From the NCBI RefSeq assembly GCF_013031245.1, contig NZ_WPZL01000010.1:62001-126000 (forward strand): a stretch of DNA of 64,000 nt. Reading direction: 5' to 3'. Shown here piece by piece: positions 8,602 to 17,349 of the stretch. Origin of the DNA: Ruegeria lacuscaerulensis (lineage in GTDB: Bacteria; Pseudomonadota; Alphaproteobacteria; Rhodobacterales; Rhodobacteraceae). Made by a program: the position numbers and the translations under genes. Numbering within the stretch: the first letter of the stretch is position 1; the number at the start of each line of letters is the position of its first letter. The notes below the pieces were generated by a model, which did not search any database, was not told the DNA's origin, and worked only from the letters and a program-made list of their open reading frames with translations.

Positions 8602-9164
8602 CACTCAATAAATTAGACCGGCGTTTCGATTTTGAAACAGCTGTAATTCACGGCTGCACCTACACCAGACCACGTTCGGGAAAATGCACATTTCTAACGT
8701 CGCCAGTGATTGAGACGAGGCAAAACAAGCAGTGGCGTTACGATAGGCCCTCTTGATGTGCGAGCGTCGCGGGTGAAAATCAGAGTGTGACGGCCTGGCT
8801 CTCGTCCACTTCCCTGATCCAAATTTATTTGTTCATACTTGTAAAAATACTACATAAAATATTTAAGCTTGAAATATTTAACGAACTCAGCTACGACTAA
8901 ACCCATCAAAGGGCGGGTAACTGTCGCTGCGAAAGGGAGGGTGCATTGCGTAATTCTTGCCTGTTCGTTGGGCGCGCCAAACTCATCTTTTTCCGGCAAA
9001 TCACTATACCTAAAGGCACTTTGCGCGCCGTCAGGCAGAGATAATCCTGTGTATGGTTGGCCCAGGAAAACACACCAGTGTGACAGCAAATGTAGTGTTT
9101 TGGCCTTGTTCAGATGCGGCGCTCTCCGACAACGACCATACACTTACTTTCTCAGGGGCGAACA
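8602..9164. other. Intergenic stretch, promoter region of second MarR operon
   Basis: 560 bp without a credible gene. It includes an AT-rich patch near 8820-8880, and the 3' end must hold the promoter for the downstream MarR-led operon. I see no clear operator palindrome. Confidence 0.5.
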
Positions 9165-9641
9165 ATGAACTCCGAAAAACAGCCTGACCCCGCAAGCGAA
9201 CCCATCTCAAAGTCACGTCTTCGTCTGTGGCTCAGCCTGCTGAAGACCAGCAGCATGATCGAGGACGAAATCCGCAGACGCTTGCGCAGCGAACTGGACT
9301 GGACGTTGCCCCGGTTCGACGTGATGTCCACCCTGTCCCGCCGCCCCGAAGGTTTGAAGATGAGCGAAATCTCAAAAATGCTTCGAGTCTCCAACGGCAA
9401 TATCACCGGAATTGTTGATCGGCTAACGCACGAAGGACTTGTGCTGCGCATTGCCTCACCCAGCGACCGACGTGCCAACCTGGTGCGCCTGACGCCAAAA
9501 GGGGAACAGGTGTTTGCCGAACACGCGACGACACATGAAGCCTGGATCGACGAGATACTCAGTGGCCTGAATGCCAACGACATCGAAGGCATGATGTCGC
9601 GGCTCGATCATCTTGCTAAATTTCTGGAAAGTCAGGATTGA
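9165..9641 (+). CDS. MarR-family transcriptional regulator (operon leader)
   Basis: 158-residue winged-helix regulator starting at ATG 9165 (MNSEKQPDPASEP). The core reads FDVMSTLSRRPEGLKMSEIS, NGNITGIVDRLTHEGLV and SPSDRRANLVRLTPKG, a complete MarR helix-turn-helix plus wing. It is the first gene of a tight unit with the crotonase gene 3 bp downstream, and so on to kynureninase. It is a different protein from the divergent MarR at 5307-5783. It likely senses an aryl-CoA intermediate or anthranilate and autoregulates; the ligand is inferred. Confidence 0.87.
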   Translation: MNSEKQPDPASEPISKSRLRLWLSLLKTSSMIEDEIRRRLRSELDWTLPRFDVMSTLSRRPEGLKMSEISKMLRVSNGNITGIVDRLTHEGLVLRIASPSDRRANLVRLTPKGEQVFAEHATTHEAWIDEILSGLNANDIEGMMSRLDHLAKFLESQD

Positions 9642-9644
9642 AAA

Positions 9645-10445
9645 ATGCGTACGGACGTCACTCATTTCAGCTGTTCAGTTGCCGATGGCATCGCCGAAGT
9701 CGCACTGACGCGCCCCGAGCGCAAAAACCCTCTGACCTTCGAAAGCTATGCTGAGATACGCGACTGGTTTCGCGATCTACATTATGACGATACCGTCAAA
9801 GCGGTGATTTTTGCGCCGAGCGGCGGTAATTTCAGCTCGGGCGGTGATGTGCATGACATTATTGGACCGCTGACCAAGATGAACATGAAAGAACTGCTGG
9901 CCTTCACCCGCATGACCGGCGACCTGGTCAAGGCGATGGTGAACTGTGGCAAACCAATCATCGCAGTGGTGGACGGTGTTTGCGCCGGTGCAGGGGCCAT
10001 CATTTCGATGGCATCGGATTTGCGCATCGCAACGCCAGAAGCCAAAACAGCGTTCCTTTTCAACCGCGTCGGTCTGGCAGGGTGCGATATGGGTGCCTGC
10101 GCAATCCTGCCGCGCATCATCGGGCAGGGTCGCGCTGCCGAGTTGCTGTATCTGGGCCGCTCAATGAGTGCCGAAGAAGGCATTGCCTGGGGTTACTTCA
10201 ATCGCGTTGTTCCTGCGGATGAGCTGTTGGCAAATGCACGGGACCTGGCGCGGCGTATCGCGGACGGGCCGAATTTCGCCAATATGATGACCAAGACGAT
10301 GCTGGCGCAGGAATGGTCCATGTCGATCGAACAAGCCATCGAAGCCGAGGCGCAGGCGCAGGCCATCTGCATGCAGGGTCAGGATTTCCACCGGGCTTAT
10401 CACGCCTTTCTCGCAAAAGAACGGCCGGTTTTTGAGGGGAACTGA
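9645..10445 (+). CDS. Crotonase-family enzyme (enoyl-CoA hydratase/isomerase-like)
   Basis: 266-residue crotonase fold acting on a CoA thioester in the anthraniloyl-CoA route. The oxyanion-hole segments are visible: [10 protein letters not shown], and [20 protein letters not shown]. The two glutamates used by classical enoyl-CoA hydratase seem absent: GAGAIISM replaces the usual GGCELAM, and LFNRVGL replaces the usual QPEILLG. Instead an aspartate occurs in GLAGCDMGA (Asp148). The reaction may therefore be isomerisation, ring hydrolysis or another crotonase chemistry rather than simple hydration. It is encoded between MarR and the acyl-CoA dehydrogenase, probably in one transcript. Confidence 0.82.
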   Translation: MRTDVTHFSCSVADGIAEVALTRPERKNPLTFESYAEIRDWFRDLHYDDTVKAVIFAPSGGNFSSGGDVHDIIGPLTKMNMKELLAFTRMTGDLVKAMVNCGKPIIAVVDGVCAGAGAIISMASDLRIATPEAKTAFLFNRVGLAGCDMGACAILPRIIGQGRAAELLYLGRSMSAEEGIAWGYFNRVVPADELLANARDLARRIADGPNFANMMTKTMLAQEWSMSIEQAIEAEAQAQAICMQGQDFHRAYHAFLAKERPVFEGN

Positions 10446-10447
10446 CC

Positions 10448-10498
10448 ATGCAAGCGCAAGATTTTTCGGCGCAAAATCCGGAGGTGCTGGATGGCTGA
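10448..10498 (+). other. 16-codon ORF overlapping the acyl-CoA dehydrogenase start
   Basis: ATG at 10448 encodes [16 protein letters not shown] and stops at 10498, after the ATG of the next gene (10491). It spans the GGAGG used by that gene. It may act as a translational-coupling ORF or be chance; there is no strong ribosome-binding site of its own. Confidence 0.2.
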
Positions 10499-11645
10499 CC
10501 GAAGCTTTCTGAACTGGCCTTTCTTTGAGGATCGCCACCGCGATTTGGCCGAGGCGCTGGACGGGTGGGCCACGTCCAACCTGCGCAGTGTCAATCATTC
10601 CGATACCGATGCGGCCTGTCGTAAGCTCGTGAAGATGCTGGGCGACGTAGGGTTTCTGACCCATTCGGCAAGCGAGGAAGGGCCGTTGGATGTCCGCAGC
10701 CTGTGTCTGATCCGCGAGACACTGGCACGTCATGACGGGCTGGCCGATTTTTCCTTTGCCATGCAAGGTCTTGGCACCGGGGCAATCTCGCTTTTCGGCA
10801 CGCCCGAGCAAAAGGCCGCATGGTTGCCGAAGACCAGGTCGGGACAGGCGATATCAGCCTTTGCCCTGACCGAGCCGCAATCGGGCTCGGACGTGGCAAA
10901 CTCGACCATGACGGCAGTTCTGGACGGCGACGAATATGTTCTGAACGGTGAAAAAACCTGGATCTCGAACGGAGGCATCGCGGATGTCTATTCGCTGTTT
11001 GCCCGCACGGGCGAGGCACCCGGCGCCCAGGGACTGAGTGCCTTCATTTTCACCCCTGACACGCCGGGTTTCGAAGTTGTCGAACGGCTGGACACCATTG
11101 CACCCCACCCGTTGGCAACCTTGCGGTTCACGGATGCCCGTGTGCCGGCAACGTCTATGCTGGGTGCACCCGGTCAGGGGTTCAAAATCGCCATGTCCGT
11201 TTTGGACGTATTCCGTTCCACGGTCGCGGCTGCTGCACTGGGTTTTGCACGGCGCGCGCTGGACGAGGCTCTGGCACGTGTCACTACCCGATACGTCCAA
11301 GGCGCTCCGCTGTTTGATCTGCAAATGGTTCAGGGGCATATCGCCGACATGGCGCTGGATATCGACGCGGCCGCGCTGCTGGTCTATCGCGCGGCCTGGA
11401 CGAAGGATTCCGGTGCCCCCCGCGTCACCCGCGAGGCAGCGATGGCCAAGCTGTTTGCAACCGATCAGGCACAACAAATCATCGACAAGGCCGTCCAGCT
11501 GCATGGCGGTGACGGTGTCCGGTCCGGTGAGACCGTCGAGCAACTTTATCGCGAAATCAGGGCCTTGCGCATTTACGAAGGCGCATCAGATGTCCAGCGC
11601 GTGATCATTGCCCGTCAGACACTTGCGGCACAACAGGGAAGCTGA
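10491..11645 (+). CDS. Acyl-CoA dehydrogenase
   Basis: 384-residue FAD-dependent dehydrogenase. GGAGG is six bases before ATG 10491. Family signatures are [17 protein letters not shown] in the middle domain and [20 protein letters not shown] then [10 protein letters not shown] at the C-terminus. The glutamate in IYEGASD (about residue 363) matches the usual catalytic base. In this cluster it likely oxidises an alicyclic or open-chain acyl-CoA made after ring reduction by the FMO-OYE enzyme, passing electrons to ETF. Its exact substrate cannot be read from the sequence. It lies in a tight operon between the crotonase and the CoA ligase. Confidence 0.88.
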   Translation: MADRSFLNWPFFEDRHRDLAEALDGWATSNLRSVNHSDTDAACRKLVKMLGDVGFLTHSASEEGPLDVRSLCLIRETLARHDGLADFSFAMQGLGTGAISLFGTPEQKAAWLPKTRSGQAISAFALTEPQSGSDVANSTMTAVLDGDEYVLNGEKTWISNGGIADVYSLFARTGEAPGAQGLSAFIFTPDTPGFEVVERLDTIAPHPLATLRFTDARVPATSMLGAPGQGFKIAMSVLDVFRSTVAAAALGFARRALDEALARVTTRYVQGAPLFDLQMVQGHIADMALDIDAAALLVYRAAWTKDSGAPRVTREAAMAKLFATDQAQQIIDKAVQLHGGDGVRSGETVEQLYREIRALRIYEGASDVQRVIIARQTLAAQQGS

Positions 11646-11649
11646 AACC

Positions 11650-13269
11650 ATGCTCAAGCCTTCTGCGCATACGGATACTTTCACCCGCGACAACCTGCCT
11701 CCCGCTGAGAGCTGGCCGGACTTGTTGTTGGACGGGTTCGACTACCCTGACCAACTGAATGCCGCGGTGGAGTTGACGGACGCAATGGTCGCGGCTGGTT
11801 TTGGGGATCGCACGGCCTTGATCGGGAACGGACGCCGGCGCACCTACAAGGAACTGACCGACTGGACAAACCGGCTAGCTCACGTGTTGGTAGAGGATCT
11901 GGGCGTCAAACCCGGCAATCGCGTCATGATCCGTTCCGCCAACAACCCCGCCATGGTGGCTTGCTGGCTGGCTGCAACCAAAGCTGGTGCGGTCGTCGTC
12001 AATACCATGCCGATGTTACGCGCAGCGGAACTGGGAAAATACGTCGAGAAGGCCGAGATTACGCACGCTCTGTGCGACACACGCCTGATGGACGAAATGG
12101 CGGCCTGTGCCAAAAGCAGCAAGTTTCTTAAAACGGTGATCGGCTTCGACGGCACTTCGAACCACGATGCCGGGCTTGACCGACTGGCGTTAGAAAAACC
12201 CGTTGAATTCGATGCGGTCCAGACATCGCAGGACGATGTCGCTCTGATTGCGTTCACTTCCGGGTCAACGGGCAATCCGAAGGCCACTATGCATTTTCAC
12301 CGCGACCTTCTGATCATTGCAGACGGCTATGCAACCGAGGTTTTGAACGTTCAGCCCGATGACGTCTTTGTCGGTTCACCACCATTGGCCTTTACCTTCG
12401 GGCTTGGCGGGTTGGCGATCTTCCCGCTTCGCTTTGGCGCGGCTGCAACATTGCTGGAAACGGCCTCCCCGCCGAACATGATTGAAATCATCGAGAAGTA
12501 TAAGGCAACGGTCTGCTTTACAGCGCCCACCGCATATCATGCCATGATGCGCGCAATGGATGAAGGCGCGGATCTGTCGTCCCTTCGCGCAGCCGTGTCC
12601 GCAGGCGAGACCCTGCCCGCGCCCGTCTATGACGAATGGATGGAAAAAACCGGCAAACCCATGCTGGATGGCATCGGCGCGACCGAAATGCTGCACATTT
12701 TTATTACCAACCGGTTCGAAGATCATAAGCCGGCCTGCACCGGGAAACCCGTTTCGGGGTATGAGGCAAAGGTCATTGGCTCAGATGGAACGGATGTCGT
12801 GTCCGGAGAGGTAGGCCGCCTTGCTATACGCGGTCCGACCGGCTGTCGCTATCTGCGCGGTGAACGTCAGGACGAATATGTTCAAAACGGCTGGAATATT
12901 TCGGGAGATGCATTCTCCTTGGATGAGGACGGGTATTTCAGGTTTGCCGCCAGAAATGACGACATGATCGTGTCATCCGGCTATAACATCGCCGGACCCG
13001 AGGTCGAGGCCGCCCTATTGGCACACGAGGCGGTGGCGGAATGTGCGGTGATCGGCATACCGGATAGGGATCGCGGGTCCATCGTTCAGGCGCATGTGGT
13101 TTTGTCGTCGGACGCTGTTCCCGACGATTCTCTCGCCCAACTTCTGCAAGATCACGTAAAGGCCTCTATAGCCCCTTACAAATACCCCCGCTCAGTCGTC
13201 TTTGCCAAAACCCTGCCTAAAACCGAAAGCGGCAAAATTCAGCGTTTCAAGCTGAGGGAAACCAAATGA
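11650..13269 (+). CDS. 2-aminobenzoate/benzoate-CoA ligase
   Basis: 539-residue adenylate-forming enzyme. ATG 11650 lies 5 bp after the dehydrogenase stop. Motifs are IAFTSGSTGNPKATMHFH (the A3 phosphate-binding loop), DGIGATEML (A5), NDDMIVSSGYNIAGPEVEAA (A8) and KTESGKIQRFKL with the C-terminal catalytic lysine. The MHFHRDLL and AFTFGLGG segments are typical of the benzoate/anthranilate-CoA ligase branch. It would activate anthranilate produced by kynureninase, feeding the FMO-OYE monooxygenase. Its stop overlaps the next start (ATGA), so it is translationally coupled to the tryptophan dioxygenase. Benzoate specificity is the main alternative. Confidence 0.85.
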   Translation: MLKPSAHTDTFTRDNLPPAESWPDLLLDGFDYPDQLNAAVELTDAMVAAGFGDRTALIGNGRRRTYKELTDWTNRLAHVLVEDLGVKPGNRVMIRSANNPAMVACWLAATKAGAVVVNTMPMLRAAELGKYVEKAEITHALCDTRLMDEMAACAKSSKFLKTVIGFDGTSNHDAGLDRLALEKPVEFDAVQTSQDDVALIAFTSGSTGNPKATMHFHRDLLIIADGYATEVLNVQPDDVFVGSPPLAFTFGLGGLAIFPLRFGAAATLLETASPPNMIEIIEKYKATVCFTAPTAYHAMMRAMDEGADLSSLRAAVSAGETLPAPVYDEWMEKTGKPMLDGIGATEMLHIFITNRFEDHKPACTGKPVSGYEAKVIGSDGTDVVSGEVGRLAIRGPTGCRYLRGERQDEYVQNGWNISGDAFSLDEDGYFRFAARNDDMIVSSGYNIAGPEVEAALLAHEAVAECAVIGIPDRDRGSIVQAHVVLSSDAVPDDSLAQLLQDHVKASIAPYKYPRSVVFAKTLPKTESGKIQRFKLRETK

Positions 13270-14105
13270 ACACCGAAGCTTACAACCCCGGTACAGACGG
13301 CGCGAAAATGACGTTCGCAGATGCGATGTCTTACGGCGACTACCTTAAACTCGACACCCTTCTGGCACAGCAGCATCCGCAAAGCACCGCACATGATGAG
13401 ATGCTTTTCATCATCCAGCATCAGTCAAGCGAACTTTGGATGAAGCTGGCAATTCACGAACTGGCCGCGGCACGTAAAGCTCTGCGCACGGGTGACACAG
13501 CGCAGATGTTCAAAATGCTCGCGCGCGTCAGCCGCATTTTCGAACAGTTGAACAACGCCTGGGACGTCCTGCGCACTATGACGCCTGCGGACTACACAAC
13601 CTTTCGCGAGGCATTAGGCCCGTCATCTGGTTTCCAGTCCTATCAGTACCGGATGATCGAATACGTGCTGGGGAACCGAAACCCCAACATGCTGAAACCG
13701 CATGAGCATTTACCCCACGTCCATCAGATACTGGCAGAAGAACTGGCGCGCCCGAGTTTCTATGACGAAGTTGTGCGTGTGCTGTTTCGCACAATCGACG
13801 GGCATGAGGACCATGTGCCGCCGCCGCAGATCGACACGCCACACAGCGCCGTGCCCGAAATTCAGGCGAGATGGAAAATCGTCTATGAGGATATCGACGA
13901 ATACTGGTCGCTGTACGAGATGGGTGAAAAGCTGGTCGATCTCGAAGATTATTTCCGGCGCTGGCGCTTCAATCATGTAACGACGGTTGAACGGGTGATC
14001 GGGTTCAAGCGCGGAACCGGTGGCACATCTGGTGTGCAGTACCTGCGCAAGATGCTGAGCGTCGAATTGTTTCCCGAACTCTGGAATCTGCGCGGAGAAC
14101 TTTGA
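13266..14105 (+). CDS. kynA: Tryptophan 2,3-dioxygenase
   Basis: 279-residue haem enzyme converting L-tryptophan to N-formylkynurenine. Signatures are MLFIIQHQSSELWMKLAIHE, SSGFQSYQYRMIEYVLGNRN and RRWRFNHVTTVERVIGFKRG followed by GTGGTSGVQYLR. The histidine in FNHVTTVERVIG is the expected proximal haem ligand. Length is normal for the bacterial enzyme. ATG 13266 overlaps the ligase stop, and kynureninase starts 3 bp after its own stop, so the three form one translational block linking tryptophan breakdown to aryl-CoA catabolism. Confidence 0.95.
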   Translation: MNTEAYNPGTDGAKMTFADAMSYGDYLKLDTLLAQQHPQSTAHDEMLFIIQHQSSELWMKLAIHELAAARKALRTGDTAQMFKMLARVSRIFEQLNNAWDVLRTMTPADYTTFREALGPSSGFQSYQYRMIEYVLGNRNPNMLKPHEHLPHVHQILAEELARPSFYDEVVRVLFRTIDGHEDHVPPPQIDTPHSAVPEIQARWKIVYEDIDEYWSLYEMGEKLVDLEDYFRRWRFNHVTTVERVIGFKRGTGGTSGVQYLRKMLSVELFPELWNLRGEL

Positions 14106-14108
14106 CTT

Positions 14109-15296
14109 ATGGTCCTACCTAAAAAGCACCTTTTCGACCTTCCGGACGACGTAATCTATCTGGATGGAAACTCCCTGGGTGCCCTGCCCCGTGGCGCGGC
14201 AGAACGTGCCACCGACGTGATACGTAAGGAGTGGGGCGGCGAACTGATCAAGGCATGGAACTCAGCAGATTGGATATCGCTGCCAAAGCGTGTGGGCGAC
14301 CAGATTGCCACCCTCATCGGTGCACCTGCGGGTTCGGTCGCCACGGGTGATACGCTTTCCATCAAAGTGTATCAGGCGCTGGCCGCCGGTTTGAAGTTGC
14401 GCCCGGACCGAAAGGTTATCTTGTCAGACAGCGGCAACTTTCCCACCGATCTCTACATGGCCCAGGGTTTGATCGACACGATCGACAAGGGTTATGAGCT
14501 GCGTGCTCCGGCGCCCGAAGATGTCATCGCGTCAATTTCTGAAGAAGTCGCTGTCGTCATGCTGACACAGGTCGACTATCGATCCGGTCGACTGCATGAC
14601 ATGGATGACATCACACGCCGGGCCCACGATGCCGGGGCAATCATGATCTGGGATCTGGCACATAGCGCCGGTGCCGTTCCTGTGGATTTGACCGCCTCAA
14701 ACGCTGATTTTGCGGTCGGCTGCACATACAAGTACCTGAATGGCGGCCCGGGCGCCCCTGCCTTCATCTATGCGCGTCCGGATGTCGTTGGCGATGTCCA
14801 GGCCGCTCTTGCGGGGTGGATGGGGCATGATGCGCCTTTCGCGATGGAGCTGGGCTATCGCCCGGCGATGACAACTGAGCGCCTGAGGGTCGGAACACCG
14901 CCGATCGTGCAACTTTCCATCCTGGAACAAGCGCTGAAAGTTTGGGACGGCGTCAGCATGGAAGAAGTTCGCGCCGCCTCGATAGAACTTAGTGAAACCT
15001 TCATCTCGGAGATAGAAGCCCGTTGTCCGCAGGTTACGCTTGCCTCACCTCGGGATGCGTCGCAGCGCGGCTCGCAAGTCTCGTTTGCCTTCGAGCACGG
15101 TTACGCCGCCATGCAGGCGTTGATCGATCGCGGCGTGATTGGTGATTTCCGTGCGCCCGATATCATGCGGTTCGGTTTTACACCGCTCTATCTGGATAAA
15201 AACGATGTCCTTCGCGCTTGCGAGATCATGGAGGATGTCCTGAACGGTGAACTTTGGCGTGATCCGAAGTACCAGGTGAAATCGCGCGTGACCTGA
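14109..15296 (+). CDS. kynU: Kynureninase
   Basis: 395-residue PLP enzyme cleaving kynurenine to anthranilate and alanine. Features are IYLDGNSLGALP near the N-terminus, DSGNFPTDLYMAQGL, IWDLAHSAGAVPVDL with the PLP-binding aspartate, and GCTYKYLNGGPGAPAF with the Schiff-base lysine. Length is standard. It directly follows kynA. No kynurenine formamidase (kynB) lies between or near them, so that step must be supplied from elsewhere or occur spontaneously. Anthranilate would be passed to the CoA ligase in the same operon. Confidence 0.95.
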   Translation: MVLPKKHLFDLPDDVIYLDGNSLGALPRGAAERATDVIRKEWGGELIKAWNSADWISLPKRVGDQIATLIGAPAGSVATGDTLSIKVYQALAAGLKLRPDRKVILSDSGNFPTDLYMAQGLIDTIDKGYELRAPAPEDVIASISEEVAVVMLTQVDYRSGRLHDMDDITRRAHDAGAIMIWDLAHSAGAVPVDLTASNADFAVGCTYKYLNGGPGAPAFIYARPDVVGDVQAALAGWMGHDAPFAMELGYRPAMTTERLRVGTPPIVQLSILEQALKVWDGVSMEEVRAASIELSETFISEIEARCPQVTLASPRDASQRGSQVSFAFEHGYAAMQALIDRGVIGDFRAPDIMRFGFTPLYLDKNDVLRACEIMEDVLNGELWRDPKYQVKSRVT

Positions 15297-15314
15297 ACGA
15301 AGAAAGGAAGAAAC

Positions 15315-15476
15315 TTGGCTTGTCTTATTGTTCAGATCCGCTGTGGACCGGGCACGACCAACAAGGCCGCTGAGCAGATCGGCCGGGATGACCTTTTTCC
15401 GCGTTACTCCGAAGTGATCAATGATGGCATCAAGGCCATAAATAGCGACATGCTGGCCCAAGGACATGCGCAATAA
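15315..15476 (+). CDS. Small protein, possible truncated Lrp/AsnC ligand-binding-like domain
   Basis: 53 residues from TTG 15315, preceded by AAGGAAG. It reads MACLIVQIRCGPGTTNKAAE QIGRDDLF and ends MLAQGHAQ. The N-terminal strand VQIRCGPGTT recalls stand-alone AsnC/Lrp ligand-binding-like proteins of about 80 residues (usual form VQIRCKPGTTY), but the second half does not match, so it may be a decayed copy. It sits between kynU and the RidA gene in the same direction. The family match is weak. Confidence 0.35.
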   Translation: MACLIVQIRCGPGTTNKAAEQIGRDDLFPRYSEVINDGIKAINSDMLAQGHAQ

Positions 15477-15503
15477 TATCTATAAAGTCATGGAGGAGAC
15501 CGC

Positions 15504-15905
15504 ATGACACCTCGGACTATTCATCCCGAAGGATGGGCCCCTGCACTTGGCTATGCAAACGGCATGTTGATGGCCGACGGAACTTTGCATATCGGCGGAC
15601 AGATTGGCTGGAACAAGGACAAGGTCTTTGTGGCCAAGGATTTTATCGGACAGATGGAACAAGCTTTGTCCAACATCGCAGAGATTGTTCGCGCTGCTGG
15701 TGGCGACGTGACGGATATCGGACGGCTGACATGGTTTGTGAAAGACAAATATGAATACCTCGCCAGGCAGCGCGAAGTCGGTCAGGCATATCGCCGGGTC
15801 TTCGGCAAACATTTCCCGGCCATGTCGATGCTGATCGTCAAGGACCTCGTCGAGGATGAAGCCCAGATCGAAATCGAAGCAACGGCATTTATTTCGCAGG
15901 GTTAG
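15504..15905 (+). CDS. RidA-family enamine/imine deaminase
   Basis: 133-residue YjgF/YER057c/UK114 protein. ATG 15504 follows GGAGGAGACCGC. Motifs are LHIGGQIGW, QMEQALSNIAEIVRAAGGDV, RLTWFVKD and PAMSMLIVKDLVEDEAQIEI, the standard chorismate-mutase-like trimer fold. RidA proteins hydrolyse reactive enamines or imines to ketones plus ammonia. At the end of an aminobenzoyl-CoA cluster it could deaminate the 2-amino alicyclic product formed after ring reduction. That role is inferred. Probably in the kyn operon. Confidence 0.85.
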   Translation: MTPRTIHPEGWAPALGYANGMLMADGTLHIGGQIGWNKDKVFVAKDFIGQMEQALSNIAEIVRAAGGDVTDIGRLTWFVKDKYEYLARQREVGQAYRRVFGKHFPAMSMLIVKDLVEDEAQIEIEATAFISQG

Positions 15906-16419
15906 AGGCATAGACGCACTTGTTTTCGGCACCTCTCCTTCACTCACCGGGCGCTCTCGTCGATACGGCAGATGATCCGGCGGCGTCGCTGATAAAGGCG
16001 TTGATGAATGATAACCCGAATGTGGGCAGGTTCACGTTGAATGACGTCTCACTGTGTGCACCAACCGGGCGGGTGATAACAACCGCATTCGGCGGGGCAA
16101 TGCGGTCTAGGATACGACCATCGGCTGGGTCTTTGAGGTTACAATAACGCGCGGTACGGAGCCGAGCCCACGCAGGAAACCGTGCGCCCGGCCGATGCCC
16201 CGGAAAGGGCATTAAAACACCTTTGAAACGAATGAGTATAGGCCCAGGCGCCATATGGCATCCAACTGCTGGTTCATGAACTTCGATAAGTCGTGGATGA
16301 CGCACAAGCCTGTTTTTTTGGCATCAATTTACGATTCAGCTATCCCCTTCAATGCGAAATCATGCATTCTGGAAACCAGAGCAGACAAATTGGGGCGGTT
16401 TTCGGCAAGGACACGTGCT
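15906..16419. other. Stretch with no recognisable gene
   Basis: About 510 bp after the RidA gene. A minus-strand open frame (15940-16305) has no family motif or ribosome-binding site I can support. The 3' end carries AAGGA at 16407-16411, which serves the following gene. Confidence 0.45.
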
Positions 16420-17349
16420 TTGAGATCATTTCTGGTGTGCATTGCGCTTTTGACCAGTTGCTTTGCCCCTCCTTCAGCAGCGCAGGATATTAAACCGGAC
16501 GCCTCGGAAGCCGCCGCCCGCGCGGCCCTGTCAGTTCTGGGGATAGCGGCGACGCCAAATGAAACTCTGCCGTCCTTTTCGTTTTTGCGGGCCACAGGAA
16601 ACACAAAAAGTCTCAGATCCACACAGTTACGAGGCGGCTACCTCCCGTTTGACAATGGCCTCTATATCGAGGGGCTGGCGGCATATCAGAAATACAATCC
16701 TGTGCTTCTTTTTCCTGAAATAGCACCCGGGACCAAAGTGGACGTAACCTGGGCAAGCGTGGCTGCAACGGTTGGCATTGGCTGGGAATTCCCTTTGCCC
16801 AACGACTGGACAATTCGCCCCGCAGGGCATTTGTCGTTAGGTCACGTCGCGGGCGATGCCTTTCTGGATGGTTTTGAGGTTTTTTCGATCCGGTCGGATT
16901 CGTCACAAGCAGTCGATGGCGACCTGACCGCTTTCGGAGTTGGAGCGTCGCTTAGCATTATTCGAGAGGCACAGATCGGACTATGGCAATCTGAATACCG
17001 GATTCGACAAACCTATCTTGAATTTTATCCGATAAACGAACCGCTTGCCGGAAATGCTGAGGCCAACTCCAACCAGACGAATTTGTTCACACGATACCGG
17101 TATCCACTTTATGGTGTCAGATTTTTCCACCTGCCAACCAAACTCGTTCTAGACTCGGGTTTGGTTTTCTACCATGGCGATGGCGCAAATGTTCTGGATA
17201 CCGAATGGTTGGCGACTGCTGGCGTGGGTATTGAAATTGAGACCGACCAGACGGGACTACCCGGTGTCCGCGCCGGCCGGATAATGTTGAACGGAGTCGT
17301 CGCCGAAAAATTCGACGGCTTCTCCATTGGACTTGGTCTCCGGTTTTAA
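16420..17349 (+). CDS. Putative outer-membrane beta-barrel protein
   Basis: Start TTG 16420 is preferred over the longer frame from 16255: AAGGA lies eight bases upstream and the product begins MRSFLVCIALLTSCFAPPSA AQ, a good Sec signal peptide with cleavage after SAAQ or nearby. The mature protein of about 285 residues alternates polar and hydrophobic residues in short strands (GGYLPFDNGLYIEGLAAYQ, VAATVGIGWEFPL, HLSLGHVAGDAF) and ends LGLRF, the terminal phenylalanine expected for BAM-dependent barrels. I do not recognise a specific family. It has no operon partner: long empty stretches lie on both sides. Confidence 0.6.
   Translation: MRSFLVCIALLTSCFAPPSAAQDIKPDASEAAARAALSVLGIAATPNETLPSFSFLRATGNTKSLRSTQLRGGYLPFDNGLYIEGLAAYQKYNPVLLFPEIAPGTKVDVTWASVAATVGIGWEFPLPNDWTIRPAGHLSLGHVAGDAFLDGFEVFSIRSDSSQAVDGDLTAFGVGASLSIIREAQIGLWQSEYRIRQTYLEFYPINEPLAGNAEANSNQTNLFTRYRYPLYGVRFFHLPTKLVLDSGLVFYHGDGANVLDTEWLATAGVGIEIETDQTGLPGVRAGRIMLNGVVAEKFDGFSIGLGLRF

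Noticed and set aside
8850-9143. Possible small minus-strand gene before the MarR operon
   Set aside because: No ribosome-binding site, motif or signal peptide; it overlaps the promoter region of the following operon.
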